DNA of 64,000 nucleotides from JACMNW01 sp963708425 (GCA_963708425.1 OY970206.1:1-64000), one strand, 5' to 3'. Shown: positions 1 through 8,108, numbered from the stretch's first letter. Translations and numbers: made by a program. The notes: a model not told the origin generated them from the sequence alone.

Positions 1-198
1 TTTCTCAGAGTAGCGATCACTTCGAAGCACCTTTGAGGCAAGGTCTTCCATCTCTGCGCCTGTTTGGCGGTTGGTGCGGGACTGAGACAAAGCCGACCCG
101 GCCAGCCTCCGGGCGATCTGTGAGGAGCCCGATTTGAACACGGTGTCGGCGGCCAGAGAGGCCACCTTGCCCGAAGTGCCTTTACGATTGATCGCCAC
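1..198 (-). CDS. N-terminal part of an unrecognised small protein, cut by window edge
   Basis: Reading the minus strand from 198 gives an uninterrupted frame to the window edge. It starts with GTG behind a GGAGG ribosome site (spacing about 6 nt). The 66 visible residues begin MAINRKGTSGKVASLAAD and contain a SALSQSRTN stretch. The composition is Ser/Ala/Lys-rich and has no hydrophobic segment, so the product is probably a small soluble protein. I do not recognise a characterised family. Similar short Ser/Ala-rich proteins ending in a SALSQ-like motif occur as hypothetical proteins in alphaproteobacteria, but that is recollection and not a search. The end of the gene lies outside the window. 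Confidence 0.5.
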   Translation of the reverse strand, partial: MAINRKGTSGKVASLAADTVFKSGSSQIARRLAGSALSQSRTNRQTGAEMEDLASKVLRSDRYSEK

Positions 199-529
199 AA
201 GAGCCTCCATTCGGTATGCGATTTGCTGTAGAGCGCCGAATATGGTGTCGGGGCGAACCCACCGCAAGCTCGGCGTGGAAGAATTTGGAAGGCCTTCTGA
301 CGGACCAGCATCGCGTGCATTCCGGTACCCACAACATGCTGCTTCGGCGTCGCCCAAACGGCGGCTGTGGGGAACCCCACCAGGCAGCATGAAATGGGCT
401 CGGCTATCCGCATAGGGTCGAACCGTTCGCTGGCGCTCAACCCCGCGAGACGGACGGACTGACGGGATCCGTGGACATCTTCCTGCTGTCCCTGCCAGAT
501 AGCGTTTAAGGAACTGAGTGGGGACAACG
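199..529. other. Intergenic region, no gene seen
   Basis: This stretch lies between two divergent genes (the partial minus-strand gene and the NYN-domain gene). Short open frames exist but none has a credible ribosome site or protein-like composition. It must hold both divergent promoters, but I could not single out convincing -35/-10 pairs. Confidence 0.4.
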
Positions 530-1327
530 ATGCCAAATGAACAGAACCAGACCTTGGCGCTGCTGATCGACGGCGATAATGCGTCGCCGAAGATTGTCAG
601 CGGGTTGCTCGCTGAGATCGCGAACTACGGCACAGCAAGTGTAAAGCGAATTTATGGGGATTGGACCAAGCCGAACCTCAATGGCTGGAAGGACTGCCTG
701 CTCGAACACTCGATCCAGCCGGTTCAGCAGTTTGCCTACACCACCGGTAAGAATGCCACCGATGGTGCGATGATCATTGACGCAATGGATCTACTCTATA
801 CTGGGCGGTTTTCTGGGTTTTGCATCGTCTCCAGTGACAGCGACTTTGCCCGTCTCGCGGCTCGCGTCCGGGAACAAGGCGTAACCGTCTATGGCTTTGG
901 CGAACGCAAAACACCTCGTCCGTTCATTACGGCTTGCGACAAGTTCGTCTATTTCGATGTCCTGATTGCACCTGGAACAGATCAAAAGGTCGCCTTGGAC
1001 ACCGGGAATAAGGGGTTAGTGGCACCTCTCGAGGCACCTCGTCAAAGGCAGGGTTCCACGAAAACCACGCTCGACGCCGCCGCGACCGAAATGCTGGCGA
1101 TGGCGATAAGTGCGACAGCCGAGGAAGATGGCCAAGCGAATCTCGCGAAAGTTGGAGCGCATCTGGCGAAGCAAGCTCCAGACTTCGATGCTCGCAACTA
1201 TGGGTTTCCACGGCTAACAAACCTGGTGGAAGCTTCGGGCATCGCTGAGGTCGAACGCGTCGGAGAAAACCCGACCATTGTCCGGGTGCGTCTTAAAGCT
1301 GGCAACACTTCAGTTCGCAAAACTTAG
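530..1327 (+). CDS. NYN-domain (LabA/DUF88-like) putative nuclease with OST-HTH/LOTUS domain
   Basis: The 265-residue protein carries an N-terminal NYN/PIN-like nuclease fold: LIDGDN at about residues 12-17, an acidic NATDGAMIIDAMD segment near 75-87, and SSDSDF near 101-106. These supply the conserved Asp residues expected to bind the catalytic metal. The C-terminal third (about 175-255) resembles an OST-HTH/LOTUS RNA-binding domain. The family is thought to act on RNA, but the substrate is unknown. An in-frame GTG lies 12 nt upstream, but I chose the ATG at 530 because GGGGA sits just ahead of it. The gene stands alone and its neighbours are unrelated. It could also serve in defence or RNA turnover, which the sequence alone does not decide. 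Confidence 0.8.
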   Translation: MPNEQNQTLALLIDGDNASPKIVSGLLAEIANYGTASVKRIYGDWTKPNLNGWKDCLLEHSIQPVQQFAYTTGKNATDGAMIIDAMDLLYTGRFSGFCIVSSDSDFARLAARVREQGVTVYGFGERKTPRPFITACDKFVYFDVLIAPGTDQKVALDTGNKGLVAPLEAPRQRQGSTKTTLDAAATEMLAMAISATAEEDGQANLAKVGAHLAKQAPDFDARNYGFPRLTNLVEASGIAEVERVGENPTIVRVRLKAGNTSVRKT

Positions 1328-1445
1328 CTCGGCGAGCTTCACTGCAGTTTTCCTCAATGACCGGTCTGGGGAACGCTGCGCGGCGGCACCGCCGGTTGGC
1401 CGAGTGTCCGGTCAGGGCCGAACGAGAAGGATCTGAGGTGCATTC

Positions 1446-2423
1446 TTACTTCCAACTTTTAAGCAATGAGGCGAGCACGCCATCGCCCGGTTCCTGTGTT
1501 CGGCACGAATGTATGAAACCTACCCGGACATCACTTGGGAGTGCCCCTAACCAGTGAGTTCGCCCCAAGTTCAAGCCCGCCATGGCGACAACTGCGACTG
1601 CAGCAATATCCTGCAGAATGTATGCGATAACGAGAGGGCGAACATCACCGACCACGGCGGGCATGATCGGCAGCATGACGATTCCGGTGTTGATCGCCGC
1701 ATGGAACAATAGTGCTATAAGGAGACTGCCGCCGGTGTGATTGAAGACCCACGAGAACAGGATTGCGTAGGCGAGTATGTTGAGGCTGAAAAACCAGAAT
1801 GGCAGATCATGGGGATCGCCAACCGTCAAATACTTCGGCACATGCCACAGCGCCCAGACCAGCCCGATGATAACGCTAGCCACCAACGGCGAGTAGCGCT
1901 GCTGCAGTTTCGGCAGAGCATAGCCCCTCCAGCCGAACTCCTCGCCGTTGGCCACAACCTGGAACAGAAAGAAGGCAAGCCCGGCAGCCGCCAGACCAAA
2001 GCTTGGTGGCACGAGCTGCCGGACGAACGGCTGAAGGAAATCGGGGCTCGATCCGCCGAGCAGGACATGGATGCCAATCCCCAGAAGATAGGACACTGGA
2101 GGCCCCAGCAGAACGATGGCATACCATATCCAACCAACCCGCCAGATAAGAAGCCGCCGCAGAAAGACGACGAGTCCCGCAGCTCCATTCACCAACGCTG
2201 ACATGATGAACGCCGCCGCCATGAAGCCCAAGCCGACAAAAAGTGCAAGCAGCGGCAGGAACTCGAGTTCCAACAGACCGCGCGAGTGCGCGACGAGTCC
2301 AAGTTCGATTGGCCAGGTCAAAGCGAACATCAGAAGGAAGCCGACCGCAACAGGGTGGCGCGCAAGCACGCTACCGGCTCCGGCAGGATCGGTCCTCTTC
2401 GAGTGCAAACCATTGAATGTCAT
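1446..2423 (-). CDS. CPBP family intramembrane glutamic endopeptidase (Abi/CAAX protease), copy 1
   Basis: This is a 325-residue, strongly hydrophobic protein with about eight membrane segments. It carries the CPBP motif set: NGEEFGWRGY (the EExxxR motif with the catalytic Glu pair), WALWHVPKY (second motif His), and HTGGS followed by FHAAIN (third motif His/Asn). The family comprises membrane-embedded glutamic proteases that mature or degrade peptides or prenylated proteins. Some members give immunity to bacteriocins. The start at 2423 has GGAGA about 6 nt upstream. It is the last of three consecutive paralogues on this strand, which suggests one transcript. The tail after the last membrane segment (about 45 residues) is hydrophilic and unusual for the family. 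The substrate is unknown. Confidence 0.85.
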   Translation of the reverse strand: MTFNGLHSKRTDPAGAGSVLARHPVAVGFLLMFALTWPIELGLVAHSRGLLELEFLPLLALFVGLGFMAAAFIMSALVNGAAGLVVFLRRLLIWRVGWIWYAIVLLGPPVSYLLGIGIHVLLGGSSPDFLQPFVRQLVPPSFGLAAAGLAFFLFQVVANGEEFGWRGYALPKLQQRYSPLVASVIIGLVWALWHVPKYLTVGDPHDLPFWFFSLNILAYAILFSWVFNHTGGSLLIALLFHAAINTGIVMLPIMPAVVGDVRPLVIAYILQDIAAVAVVAMAGLNLGRTHWLGALPSDVRVGFIHSCRTQEPGDGVLASLLKSWK

Positions 2424-2496
2424 GGGAAATCTCCATCTTTGACTTTGATTTTCTCGGCACCATTTCCAACCTCATTTCCCAGTTCGTGCCGACGCC

Positions 2497-3318
2497 TTAT
2501 CCGGGAAGCTCATCCACTCGTCTGACGCTGTCTCGACCTAGGGTCGACCCGTTGGCGGCCACGACGATGATCGTGGCGATCAGCCAGAGACCGGTCCATA
2601 TCCACCAGAGCTGCAGTTGGTCGCCGCCATCGAACATCCTCCACACGACGGCAACTGTGTTGTTGGATGCATGCAGAAGCATCGGCATCAGGATGCTGCC
2701 GCCGGTGTGACGATAGACCCAGCAAATCACAATCGAGTAGCAGAAGACGCTGATCCCCCAAGGCACCACATTCGCTGCATCGTACTCGTGCCCGTAGAGC
2801 GGCAAGTGCCAGACCATATGGATCAGTCCCAGCATGAGTGCGGCGACGAGCGCCGTTTGCCGAGCAAGAAGCCGCGGCAGTACGAAGCCGCGCCAGCCCG
2901 GTTCCTCGCCGAGGCCGATCCAGAAGAAGATGAAGACGAAACGGATCGCCATATTGACGGGATCCGGCAGCGCAAACTCGGGCTGAATTTGCGCTCCGAA
3001 GAGGATGTTCAGGCCGACCGCCGAGAAGGTCAGGAGCACGGGCAGGCCCAGCACGAGTGCATACCACCTGCAGCCGACGCGCCAAAGCAGGATGCGGCCG
3101 ACGAGTTCTTTCACCCCTGCCCAACCGGCAATCAGGGGAAGCAGCAGCGCCGTGGCGATGAGCGGCCCGATCGGCAGGATTGGCGCCCCGACATTCTCGG
3201 GATCGGCGCGGTACCAGAACCACGCCCACCACGAAAGCGCGTAGGCAAGGAAGACGAAGGCGGTGATCGGGTGGCGTCTCAGAACTGTGATGAACCCGGA
3301 CGAGCGCATGATTTCCAT
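2497..3318 (-). CDS. CPBP family intramembrane glutamic endopeptidase, copy 2
   Basis: This is a 273-residue polytopic membrane protein with GLGEEPGWRGFVLP (EExxxR motif), HMVWHLPLYG (second motif) and HTGGSILMPMLLHASNN (third motif). All predicted active-site residues are therefore present. I chose ATG 3318. It lies one base after the stop of the upstream CPBP gene, and GGAG sits within that gene's last codons, so translation is probably coupled. A longer reading from TTG 3336 is possible. The sequence is clearly diverged from its two neighbours, so this is an old paralogous array or sequential acquisition and not a recent duplication. Confidence 0.85.
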   Translation of the reverse strand: MEIMRSSGFITVLRRHPITAFVFLAYALSWWAWFWYRADPENVGAPILPIGPLIATALLLPLIAGWAGVKELVGRILLWRVGCRWYALVLGLPVLLTFSAVGLNILFGAQIQPEFALPDPVNMAIRFVFIFFWIGLGEEPGWRGFVLPRLLARQTALVAALMLGLIHMVWHLPLYGHEYDAANVVPWGISVFCYSIVICWVYRHTGGSILMPMLLHASNNTVAVVWRMFDGGDQLQLWWIWTGLWLIATIIVVAANGSTLGRDSVRRVDELPG

Positions 3319-3319
3319 T

Positions 3320-4165
3320 TCAGAATTGCTCCACAACGAGGCGGCTGTGGCTTGATCTCGCCATCAACCGGATCAAGAACAAATCGGCGATCAGCAGCCC
3401 AGTGATCATCACGAGGCCGCTTTCTCCGCCGATGTATTCGAGCACAGCGGGCGACTGCGTGGCCGATACTTCGCGCGACAGACCCCAGGAAATGTTGACC
3501 GCCGAATGCGCAATGGCCACCGGCCATATGCTACCGGTCCACACCCTGAGGAACCCGTAGAACACCCCAGCAAGGGTCAGCGTGACCAGGAACAGCGGCG
3601 TAACGATCCAAGGGTTGCCGGTGGAATGATAGTAGTCGGTGGTCAGGAGCAACGGCAGATGCCAGACGCCGTGGAGAAATCCGACGGCGAGCATCGCCGG
3701 CACGAGCCCAATACCCCGCATGCGGGGCAGCATGTATCCGCGCCATCCCACTTCCTCGGTCAGGGCGAACACCGTCCCGGCGATAAGGTTTGCGATGAGC
3801 ATGGCGACGATGAATGCGATCGGACCCAACATTTCGGGCCTTACCAGCGTTGTGAGCCCGAGTGACACCAGTATGACCAATGCGCAGACTTGGATCAGGA
3901 CAGGTCCACCGATAGCAAGCGGCCAGCCCTTGAGACCTGCTGATGTGAGCCCCAGGTCCGAAACCGCCTTTCGCCAATCGCCCTCTGGAGAGACCAGGGT
4001 CAGCATGATTACGGCCGCAGCGGCGGGTGTGAGCATGGTCACGACATTGCTGGCTAAACCAAGCACAGGAACCGCCAGCCGAACCAAGACGGCCAGACCG
4101 AGAGCTATCATATAGAATATGAGAGCAATGCGCGTCCCGCCTGGCACAAAGATAGATCTGTTCAC
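3320..4165 (-). CDS. CPBP family intramembrane glutamic endopeptidase, copy 3
   Basis: This is a 281-residue membrane protein with TEEVGWRGYMLP (EExxxR), FLHGVWHLPLL and a late AHSAVN motif, so it is apparently catalytically complete. The start is GTG at 4165, chosen because an AGGAGG sequence lies about 7 nt upstream. The frame stays open far beyond that point, but the upstream part is the remnant of a different gene (see the pseudogene at 4195-4495). This is the promoter-proximal member of the three-gene array and probably heads its transcript. Like its neighbours it may process peptides or other membrane substrates, and no dedicated substrate gene is visible next to it. Confidence 0.85.
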   Translation of the reverse strand: MNRSIFVPGGTRIALIFYMIALGLAVLVRLAVPVLGLASNVVTMLTPAAAAVIMLTLVSPEGDWRKAVSDLGLTSAGLKGWPLAIGGPVLIQVCALVILVSLGLTTLVRPEMLGPIAFIVAMLIANLIAGTVFALTEEVGWRGYMLPRMRGIGLVPAMLAVGFLHGVWHLPLLLTTDYYHSTGNPWIVTPLFLVTLTLAGVFYGFLRVWTGSIWPVAIAHSAVNISWGLSREVSATQSPAVLEYIGGESGLVMITGLLIADLFLIRLMARSSHSRLVVEQF

Positions 4166-4194
4166 GTCAATTCCTCCTGCTGTTGATCGTCGGT

Positions 4195-4495
4195 TCAGAA
4201 AGGTGTCGCGGATCGTCGGGAAATTCGGGAAAGGTTGAGGGCCAACCGGTTGCGGAAGATCGGAATACTGGTTGCGACGCCAAGACCCAGGTTGCGAAGC
4301 TGCCGCTTCCAGGCTGAGCGGAGCGTTGCTGCCTCGGTGAGCCGTCCCGCGAGGTAAGAACCTCTGATGCAGCGGGGCGGCGCAACGCCTCGCATCTGTC
4401 GAGTGCTGCTTCGTCCGCGCGCCCAAGGATGGTTTCAGAGAGGAGTTTGCCGAGGGTGCAGGCATCAACGACACCCGTATTCATCCCCTGGGTGT
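4195..4495 (-). pseudogene. 3' remnant of an FAD-dependent monooxygenase, frameshifted
   Basis: Reading minus from about 4495, QGMNTGVVDACTLGKLL and then RCEALRRPAASEVL match the C-terminal part of the intact monooxygenase at 9183-10361 (QGMNTGLVDACTLGRLM, YERLRRPAAASVL). At about 4350-4358 one base is missing relative to the intact gene. After shifting frame the match continues with AGRLTEAATLRSAWKR, RNRLALNLS and a stop at 4195. Upstream of about 4490 the similarity ends abruptly, so roughly the first 290 codons are gone. This is a decayed paralogue and not a functional gene. It lies 29 bp ahead of the CPBP array on the same strand. Confidence 0.85.
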
Positions 4496-4684
4496 TTTCA
4501 GAAGAAACTGATCTGCCAACTTGTGAACGAGGAATTTCAGGGGCGGTCGCGTCAGACTGCTTGGCAATAGTCCAGCAAACCTGGAGCTTTGCCTAACTGC
4601 CGAGTGAGGCGGTCAGTGGACGGCGCCACCCGAACTTACTTCTGACAACGCCGACCGATGCAATGAGCGGGGCGCGGCGCGTCA

Positions 4685-4894
4685 TCAATTCGCCCCTTGG
4701 GCCGAGAGCGTCCCGCGCGAAAGGTCGACCTCCCGCGTCTCGCGGAAGGCGTCGTTCAGATCGGCGCGGGTTATTCCGATATCGGCCAGCATTCGGTCGT
4801 CGAGCGCTTCCAAGGCACGGCGGTGGCGGTTGAGGGCCTCAGCGCGGACAATCAGGGTCAGCGCCCTGAGGGGGAGAGATAGAATCGTGAGCAT
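4685..4894 (-). CDS. DUF1127 small protein
   Basis: The 69-residue basic protein contains ALDDRMLADIGITRADL, the hallmark of the DUF1127 (YjiS-like) family. Its arrangement is typical: a hydrophobic N-terminal stretch followed by the LDDR-LADIG-TR motif. AGGAGG lies about 6 nt before the ATG at 4894. Short DUF1127 proteins in alphaproteobacteria have been linked to RNA metabolism and to phosphate and stress physiology. The role of this copy is unknown. It stands alone between the monooxygenase remnant and the receiver gene. The length is slightly above the shortest family members, and the C-terminal 15 residues look variable. Confidence 0.8.
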   Translation of the reverse strand: MLTILSLPLRALTLIVRAEALNRHRRALEALDDRMLADIGITRADLNDAFRETREVDLSRGTLSAQGAN

Positions 4895-5052
4895 TTTTGC
4901 CTCCTGGCGTCACGGTACGGGACTGGATGCAGTTCTATCCGCCAGTGCGCGCCAGGTGCATTGAACTGCAGGACGGCGGGATCGGCGCTTGGTCTGAGCG
5001 TCTCATACCTCGGTATGGCGCGCGAGAAGCGGCGTATCGGGACCAGTAGGTC

Positions 5053-5430
5053 TCAGGCGGCGGGTGGCGGGAAGACGATGGCGAGGCATTCGGCCAGCCG
5101 CGCCTCGCTGTAGGGCTTCGAGAGGAAGCCGACCGCGCCAGCCGCTATGGCCCGGGCCTGGTTCTGCGGCGAAGCGAAGCCTGTGACAAAGATCACCGGC
5201 AGTCCGTAACCGAGCCGGATGAGGTCCGACTGGAGGTCGAGGCCGCTGCGGCCGGGCATCGACAGGTCGGTGATAAGGCAGCCGGTCCCGTCTGCGGCAT
5301 CCGACGACAGGAACTCCTCGGCCGAGCCAAAGGTGCGCACCGAATAGCCAAGAGAGCGCAGAAGGCCGCTGGTGGCTTCGCAGACGGCGCTATCGTCATC
5401 GACGACGGAAACGAATGGGCTTTCGGGCAC
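5053..5430 (-). CDS. Receiver-only response regulator
   Basis: The 125-residue protein is a single CheY-like receiver domain with no output domain. The acidic pocket is D11-D13, the phosphoacceptor is D55 in TDLSMPG, the conserved Thr is in VTGFA, and the Lys is in FLSKPY near residue 103. The sequence resembles FixJ-type receivers. It lies just downstream of the sensor kinase gene at 5528-7483 on the same strand with a gap of about 97 bp, so the two probably form a unit. With no DNA-binding domain it may act as a phosphate sink, a relay intermediate, or a partner of the kinase competing with the FixJ-like regulator at 8396-9025. Confidence 0.88.
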   Translation of the reverse strand: MPESPFVSVVDDDSAVCEATSGLLRSLGYSVRTFGSAEEFLSSDAADGTGCLITDLSMPGRSGLDLQSDLIRLGYGLPVIFVTGFASPQNQARAIAAGAVGFLSKPYSEARLAECLAIVFPPPAA

Positions 5431-5527
5431 GTCGGGGTCCTAAATACGCAAGGTTCGGAGCGGTTGCCCCTGAGCGAAGACCCCCAAACTCGCCAATGTT
5501 GGAGCGGAAGTCATGCTGTACGATGGT

Positions 5528-7483
5528 TTATCTTGCGGATTGTCGATGGCGCACGTCTTTCACCGCCTGAGCCGCACCACCGTCCCCGTCGACCACCGCT
5601 GGCAGGGCGACTCGGAAAGTGGTGCCCTCCGGCCCGGTCCTTTCGATCGCGAGACTTCCGTCATGCGCGGCAATCACCGAGCGGCATATGGCCAGCCCCA
5701 TGCCCATTCCGCCGGGCTTTCCGGAAACGAAAGGCTGGAACACCTGTGCGACCCGGTCCGCGGGAATGCCTGGACCGGTGTCAGCGACCAGAAGGACCAG
5801 GGTTCCGGCTTCTTGGCTCAGCGAGAGGGCAAGGCGGCGGCGGACGACCGGCATCGACTGCATTGCTTCGATCGCGTTCATCACGAGGTTCAGCACCACC
5901 TGCTGGAGTTGCACCCGGTCGGCCATCACCCGCGGCAGGTCGGTGGGCAGGTCGGCGCGCAGTACGACCTCGTGTGCTGTCGCTTCACCTTCGGTGAGCG
6001 TCAGCACGTCGCGAACCAGCCGGGCGAAGTTTAGCGCCCGGTGCTGCTCGTCGCGAGAGCTGAACATGCCGCGGACGGTCGAGATTACGTCACCCGCCCG
6101 TTGCCCATCGCGCGAGATCCGCTCCAGCGCTTGCACCGCCTCACCCATATCGGGCTCAGGACGGCTCAGCCAGCGCAGCCCAGCGTTGGCATTGGCTACG
6201 ATAGCAGCGAGTGGCTGGTTTACCTCGTGCGCAATCGAGGCCGTCATCTCGCCCATCGTGGTGCGCCGGGTGACCCGAGCGAGATCCGCCAACGAGGCTC
6301 GGGCGGCGGTCTCGGCCCGTCGCCGCCTCGCGGTCTGGACGAACAGCGCGAGGATCAGCAGGCTCTGCAGCAGGATCAGGGCCAGCGTCAGGAACAGCGC
6401 CAGCCGGTATTGCTCCCAGAGAGTTGGGGTATGGAACAGCAGCGAGGTTCCCGCCGGCAGCCGCCCCTCGGGAATGCCCCAGCGCTCCAACGTTCGGACA
6501 TCGACCCAATAGCCCAGCGCCTCCGTCGGATGTGGCGGCAGTTCCGTCGGCGGGGTCCCCGCGAGCACTTTCAGAAGGATCGCTGCCGTCTCCATCCCGG
6601 CGGTATCAAAGGTCCCCATGTAACCCCCGACTGTGCCTTGGCCCAGATAGGGTTCAGTCGGGGCGTAGATCGGCGCGTTGGCGACGGCTGCAAGCGACGT
6701 GCCGATCTCGCTGGGAATCATTGCCCTGCCGGTGCGGTCCGCAAAGAGAGTGCCGCCCAAAATCACGGAACCGGGCGGCAGCGTCGCGAGCCGTGCCGCC
6801 ATTTCTTCGTAGGTCAACCCGACAAGGTACTGAATGTCGAGACCTTCGGCGTGCCGCGCCAGTTGCTCTCGGTAGACAGTCAGCCAACCGAGGTCGATCT
6901 CCGAGGTGCCGGATATCAGGAAGGCGTGCTTGGTCTCTGGCTGAAGCGCCAGTGCAAGGTCAAGCGTCCGCCCAATATCGTACACCATACTGACCCCGGT
7001 GACTTGCGGCGGCAGCGGCGCCATCGAGTCGAGGATCGCCTGGTTGACGCAGCAATAAACCACCGGCGCCTTCGGCGCGAACACTTCGCGATACTCGATC
7101 GCAAAGCGGAGAGCATCGGTGTTTAGTGCCACCACGGCGTCGAATGGGGTCTCGTCATTGCGCTTACGCAGCGCCTCGGCACTGCGGGCAAGGTCCCCGG
7201 CCGTCGGCATCGGCGGTGAGAGATAGAATGGGTGCAGCACGATCGGCATCGCGGAATCCCCAATCAGCGCCCTTCGCATTGATTCGGCGGCGACGTTGGT
7301 CAGGGTCAGCGAGCCGCCGTAAGGGTAAAGTACTAGTACGTGCCGCAGCGCTTCGGCGCGGAGCGGCGCCGGCAGTGCCAAAGCGAGCGCGAGGAGAAGC
7401 ATGATTGCTCTGCCTGGTCGGCAAGCGCGCCAGAAGGTGGATAGGAGAAGAACGAGGCGCAGTGAGTGACTCATTGGTTTCAC
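5528..7483 (-). CDS. Sensor histidine kinase with periplasmic ABC-binding-protein-like sensor domain
   Basis: The protein has 651 residues. An N-terminal hydrophobic segment (about 26-43) is followed by a periplasmic domain to about residue 350. It begins RHVLVLYPYGGSLTLTN and resembles ABC sub-binding-type periplasmic proteins. A second membrane helix (about 360-385) leads to a HisKA domain with the phosphoacceptor His in SIAHEVNQPLAA near residue 420. The HATPase_c domain shows VLNLVMNAIEAM (N box), ADTGPGIP (G1 box) and GMGMGLAICRSV (G2 box). It is therefore expected to be a membrane kinase that reads a small periplasmic ligand. The start is GTG 7483 or ATG 7474, with no strong ribosome site to decide. 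Its likely partners are the receiver-only protein just downstream and the FixJ-like regulator at 8396. The ligand is unknown. Confidence 0.87.
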   Translation of the reverse strand: MKPMSHSLRLVLLLSTFWRACRPGRAIMLLLALALALPAPLRAEALRHVLVLYPYGGSLTLTNVAAESMRRALIGDSAMPIVLHPFYLSPPMPTAGDLARSAEALRKRNDETPFDAVVALNTDALRFAIEYREVFAPKAPVVYCCVNQAILDSMAPLPPQVTGVSMVYDIGRTLDLALALQPETKHAFLISGTSEIDLGWLTVYREQLARHAEGLDIQYLVGLTYEEMAARLATLPPGSVILGGTLFADRTGRAMIPSEIGTSLAAVANAPIYAPTEPYLGQGTVGGYMGTFDTAGMETAAILLKVLAGTPPTELPPHPTEALGYWVDVRTLERWGIPEGRLPAGTSLLFHTPTLWEQYRLALFLTLALILLQSLLILALFVQTARRRRAETAARASLADLARVTRRTTMGEMTASIAHEVNQPLAAIVANANAGLRWLSRPEPDMGEAVQALERISRDGQRAGDVISTVRGMFSSRDEQHRALNFARLVRDVLTLTEGEATAHEVVLRADLPTDLPRVMADRVQLQQVVLNLVMNAIEAMQSMPVVRRRLALSLSQEAGTLVLLVADTGPGIPADRVAQVFQPFVSGKPGGMGMGLAICRSVIAAHDGSLAIERTGPEGTTFRVALPAVVDGDGGAAQAVKDVRHRQSAR

Positions 7484-7598
7484 GAGCGGAATGTCGCGGG
7501 ATGTATAGCAGATTGAGTTGTGGAGCGAATATGGGAAAGCAGGTGCGGGCGGGACTGGGAGTAGGGCGCGCTCGCACCCGTCGTCAGCAAGCGACCGA

Positions 7599-8015
7599 TC
7601 AGTCGTCGCTCTGCCTCGAGGTCAAGGCTGCGAGCTCCGCGAGCGTGTAGTCGTCGGGATTGACGCCAGCGATCCTCGCCAGCATGTCCTTGCCTTGATG
7701 GCTGCTCGGCGCGTGGTCGAAGGCGCCCTTGGCACGGCTCTTCACAAAGGCAATCCTGCTGGAGTCGTTATCGCGGATCGCGTTGCCGAGCTCGATCAGT
7801 TCGGCCACCGTGTAGAGTTCCGGATTGACGCCAGCGATTCTCGCCAACATGTCCTTGCCTTGATGGCTGTTCGGCGCGTAGTCGACTGCGCCCCTCGAGG
7901 CGCTGACGCCCTCGGCTCGGCTCTTCACAAAGGCAATCCCGCTGGAATCGTTCTCGCGGATCGCGACGCCGAGCTCGATCAGTTCGGCCTCGGTGTAGAG
8001 TGCGGGATCGACCCC
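7599..8015 (-). repeat. Tandem coding repeat, 2 full units plus a partial
   Basis: The units are 8015-7833 (183 bp), 7832-7668 (165 bp) and a partial unit 7667-7599. The first and second differ by an 18-bp length difference in the linker and scattered substitutions. The segment around ATGTCCTTGCCTTGATGGCTG on the plus strand occurs twice. This reflects internal gene duplication and is not a CRISPR array: there are no spacers and the frame is preserved. Confidence 0.85.
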
Positions 8016-8108
8016 CAGCAAGGCTGCATGCTGATCGTGACCTGGATTGGCCATGGCCATGCTGGCCGAAAGGACTAGGCCGGTGAGGGGCAAGGTGAAG
8101 ATTTTCAT
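7599..8108 (-). CDS. Exported tandem-repeat protein of unknown function
   Basis: The frame stays open upstream, but ATG 8108 gives a clean Sec signal peptide (MKIFTLPLTGLVLSASMAMA, cleavage near residue 20). A GGAG site lies about 10 nt ahead. The mature part of about 149 residues consists of three repeats: residues 32-92, 93-147 and a truncated 148-169. The core of each is GV(D/N)P-x2-YT-x-AEL, continued in the first two by IELG-x-AIR-x-NDSS-x-IAFVKSRA. The first two repeats are nearly identical at the DNA level. I do not recognise a named family. The location between the sensor kinase and the FixJ-like regulator suggests a secreted product of that signalling locus. There is no Cys and no membrane anchor, so the protein should be free in the periplasm or outside. 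Confidence 0.7.
   Translation of the reverse strand: MKIFTLPLTGLVLSASMAMANPGHDQHAALLGVDPALYTEAELIELGVAIRENDSSGIAFVKSRAEGVSASRGAVDYAPNSHQGKDMLARIAGVNPELYTVAELIELGNAIRDNDSSRIAFVKSRAKGAFDHAPSSHQGKDMLARIAGVNPDDYTLAELAALTSRQSDD

Noticed and set aside
1357..1557. Short frame between the NYN gene and the CPBP genes
   Set aside because: No ribosome site, low protein-like character, and it overlaps the 3' end of the convergent CPBP gene.
4167..4474. N-terminal extension of the third CPBP protein
   Set aside because: The extension lies over the pseudogene in another frame, and a GTG with AGGAGG at 4165 gives a normal-length CPBP protein.
4167..4484. Possible 105-codon gene ahead of the CPBP array
   Set aside because: The translation matches the monooxygenase C-terminus only in its first 40 residues and then goes out of frame, so it is part of a pseudogene.
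7599..8015. CRISPR-like repeat pattern
   Set aside because: The repeats are long, imperfect, contiguous and in frame within one exported protein gene. There are no spacers and no cas genes.
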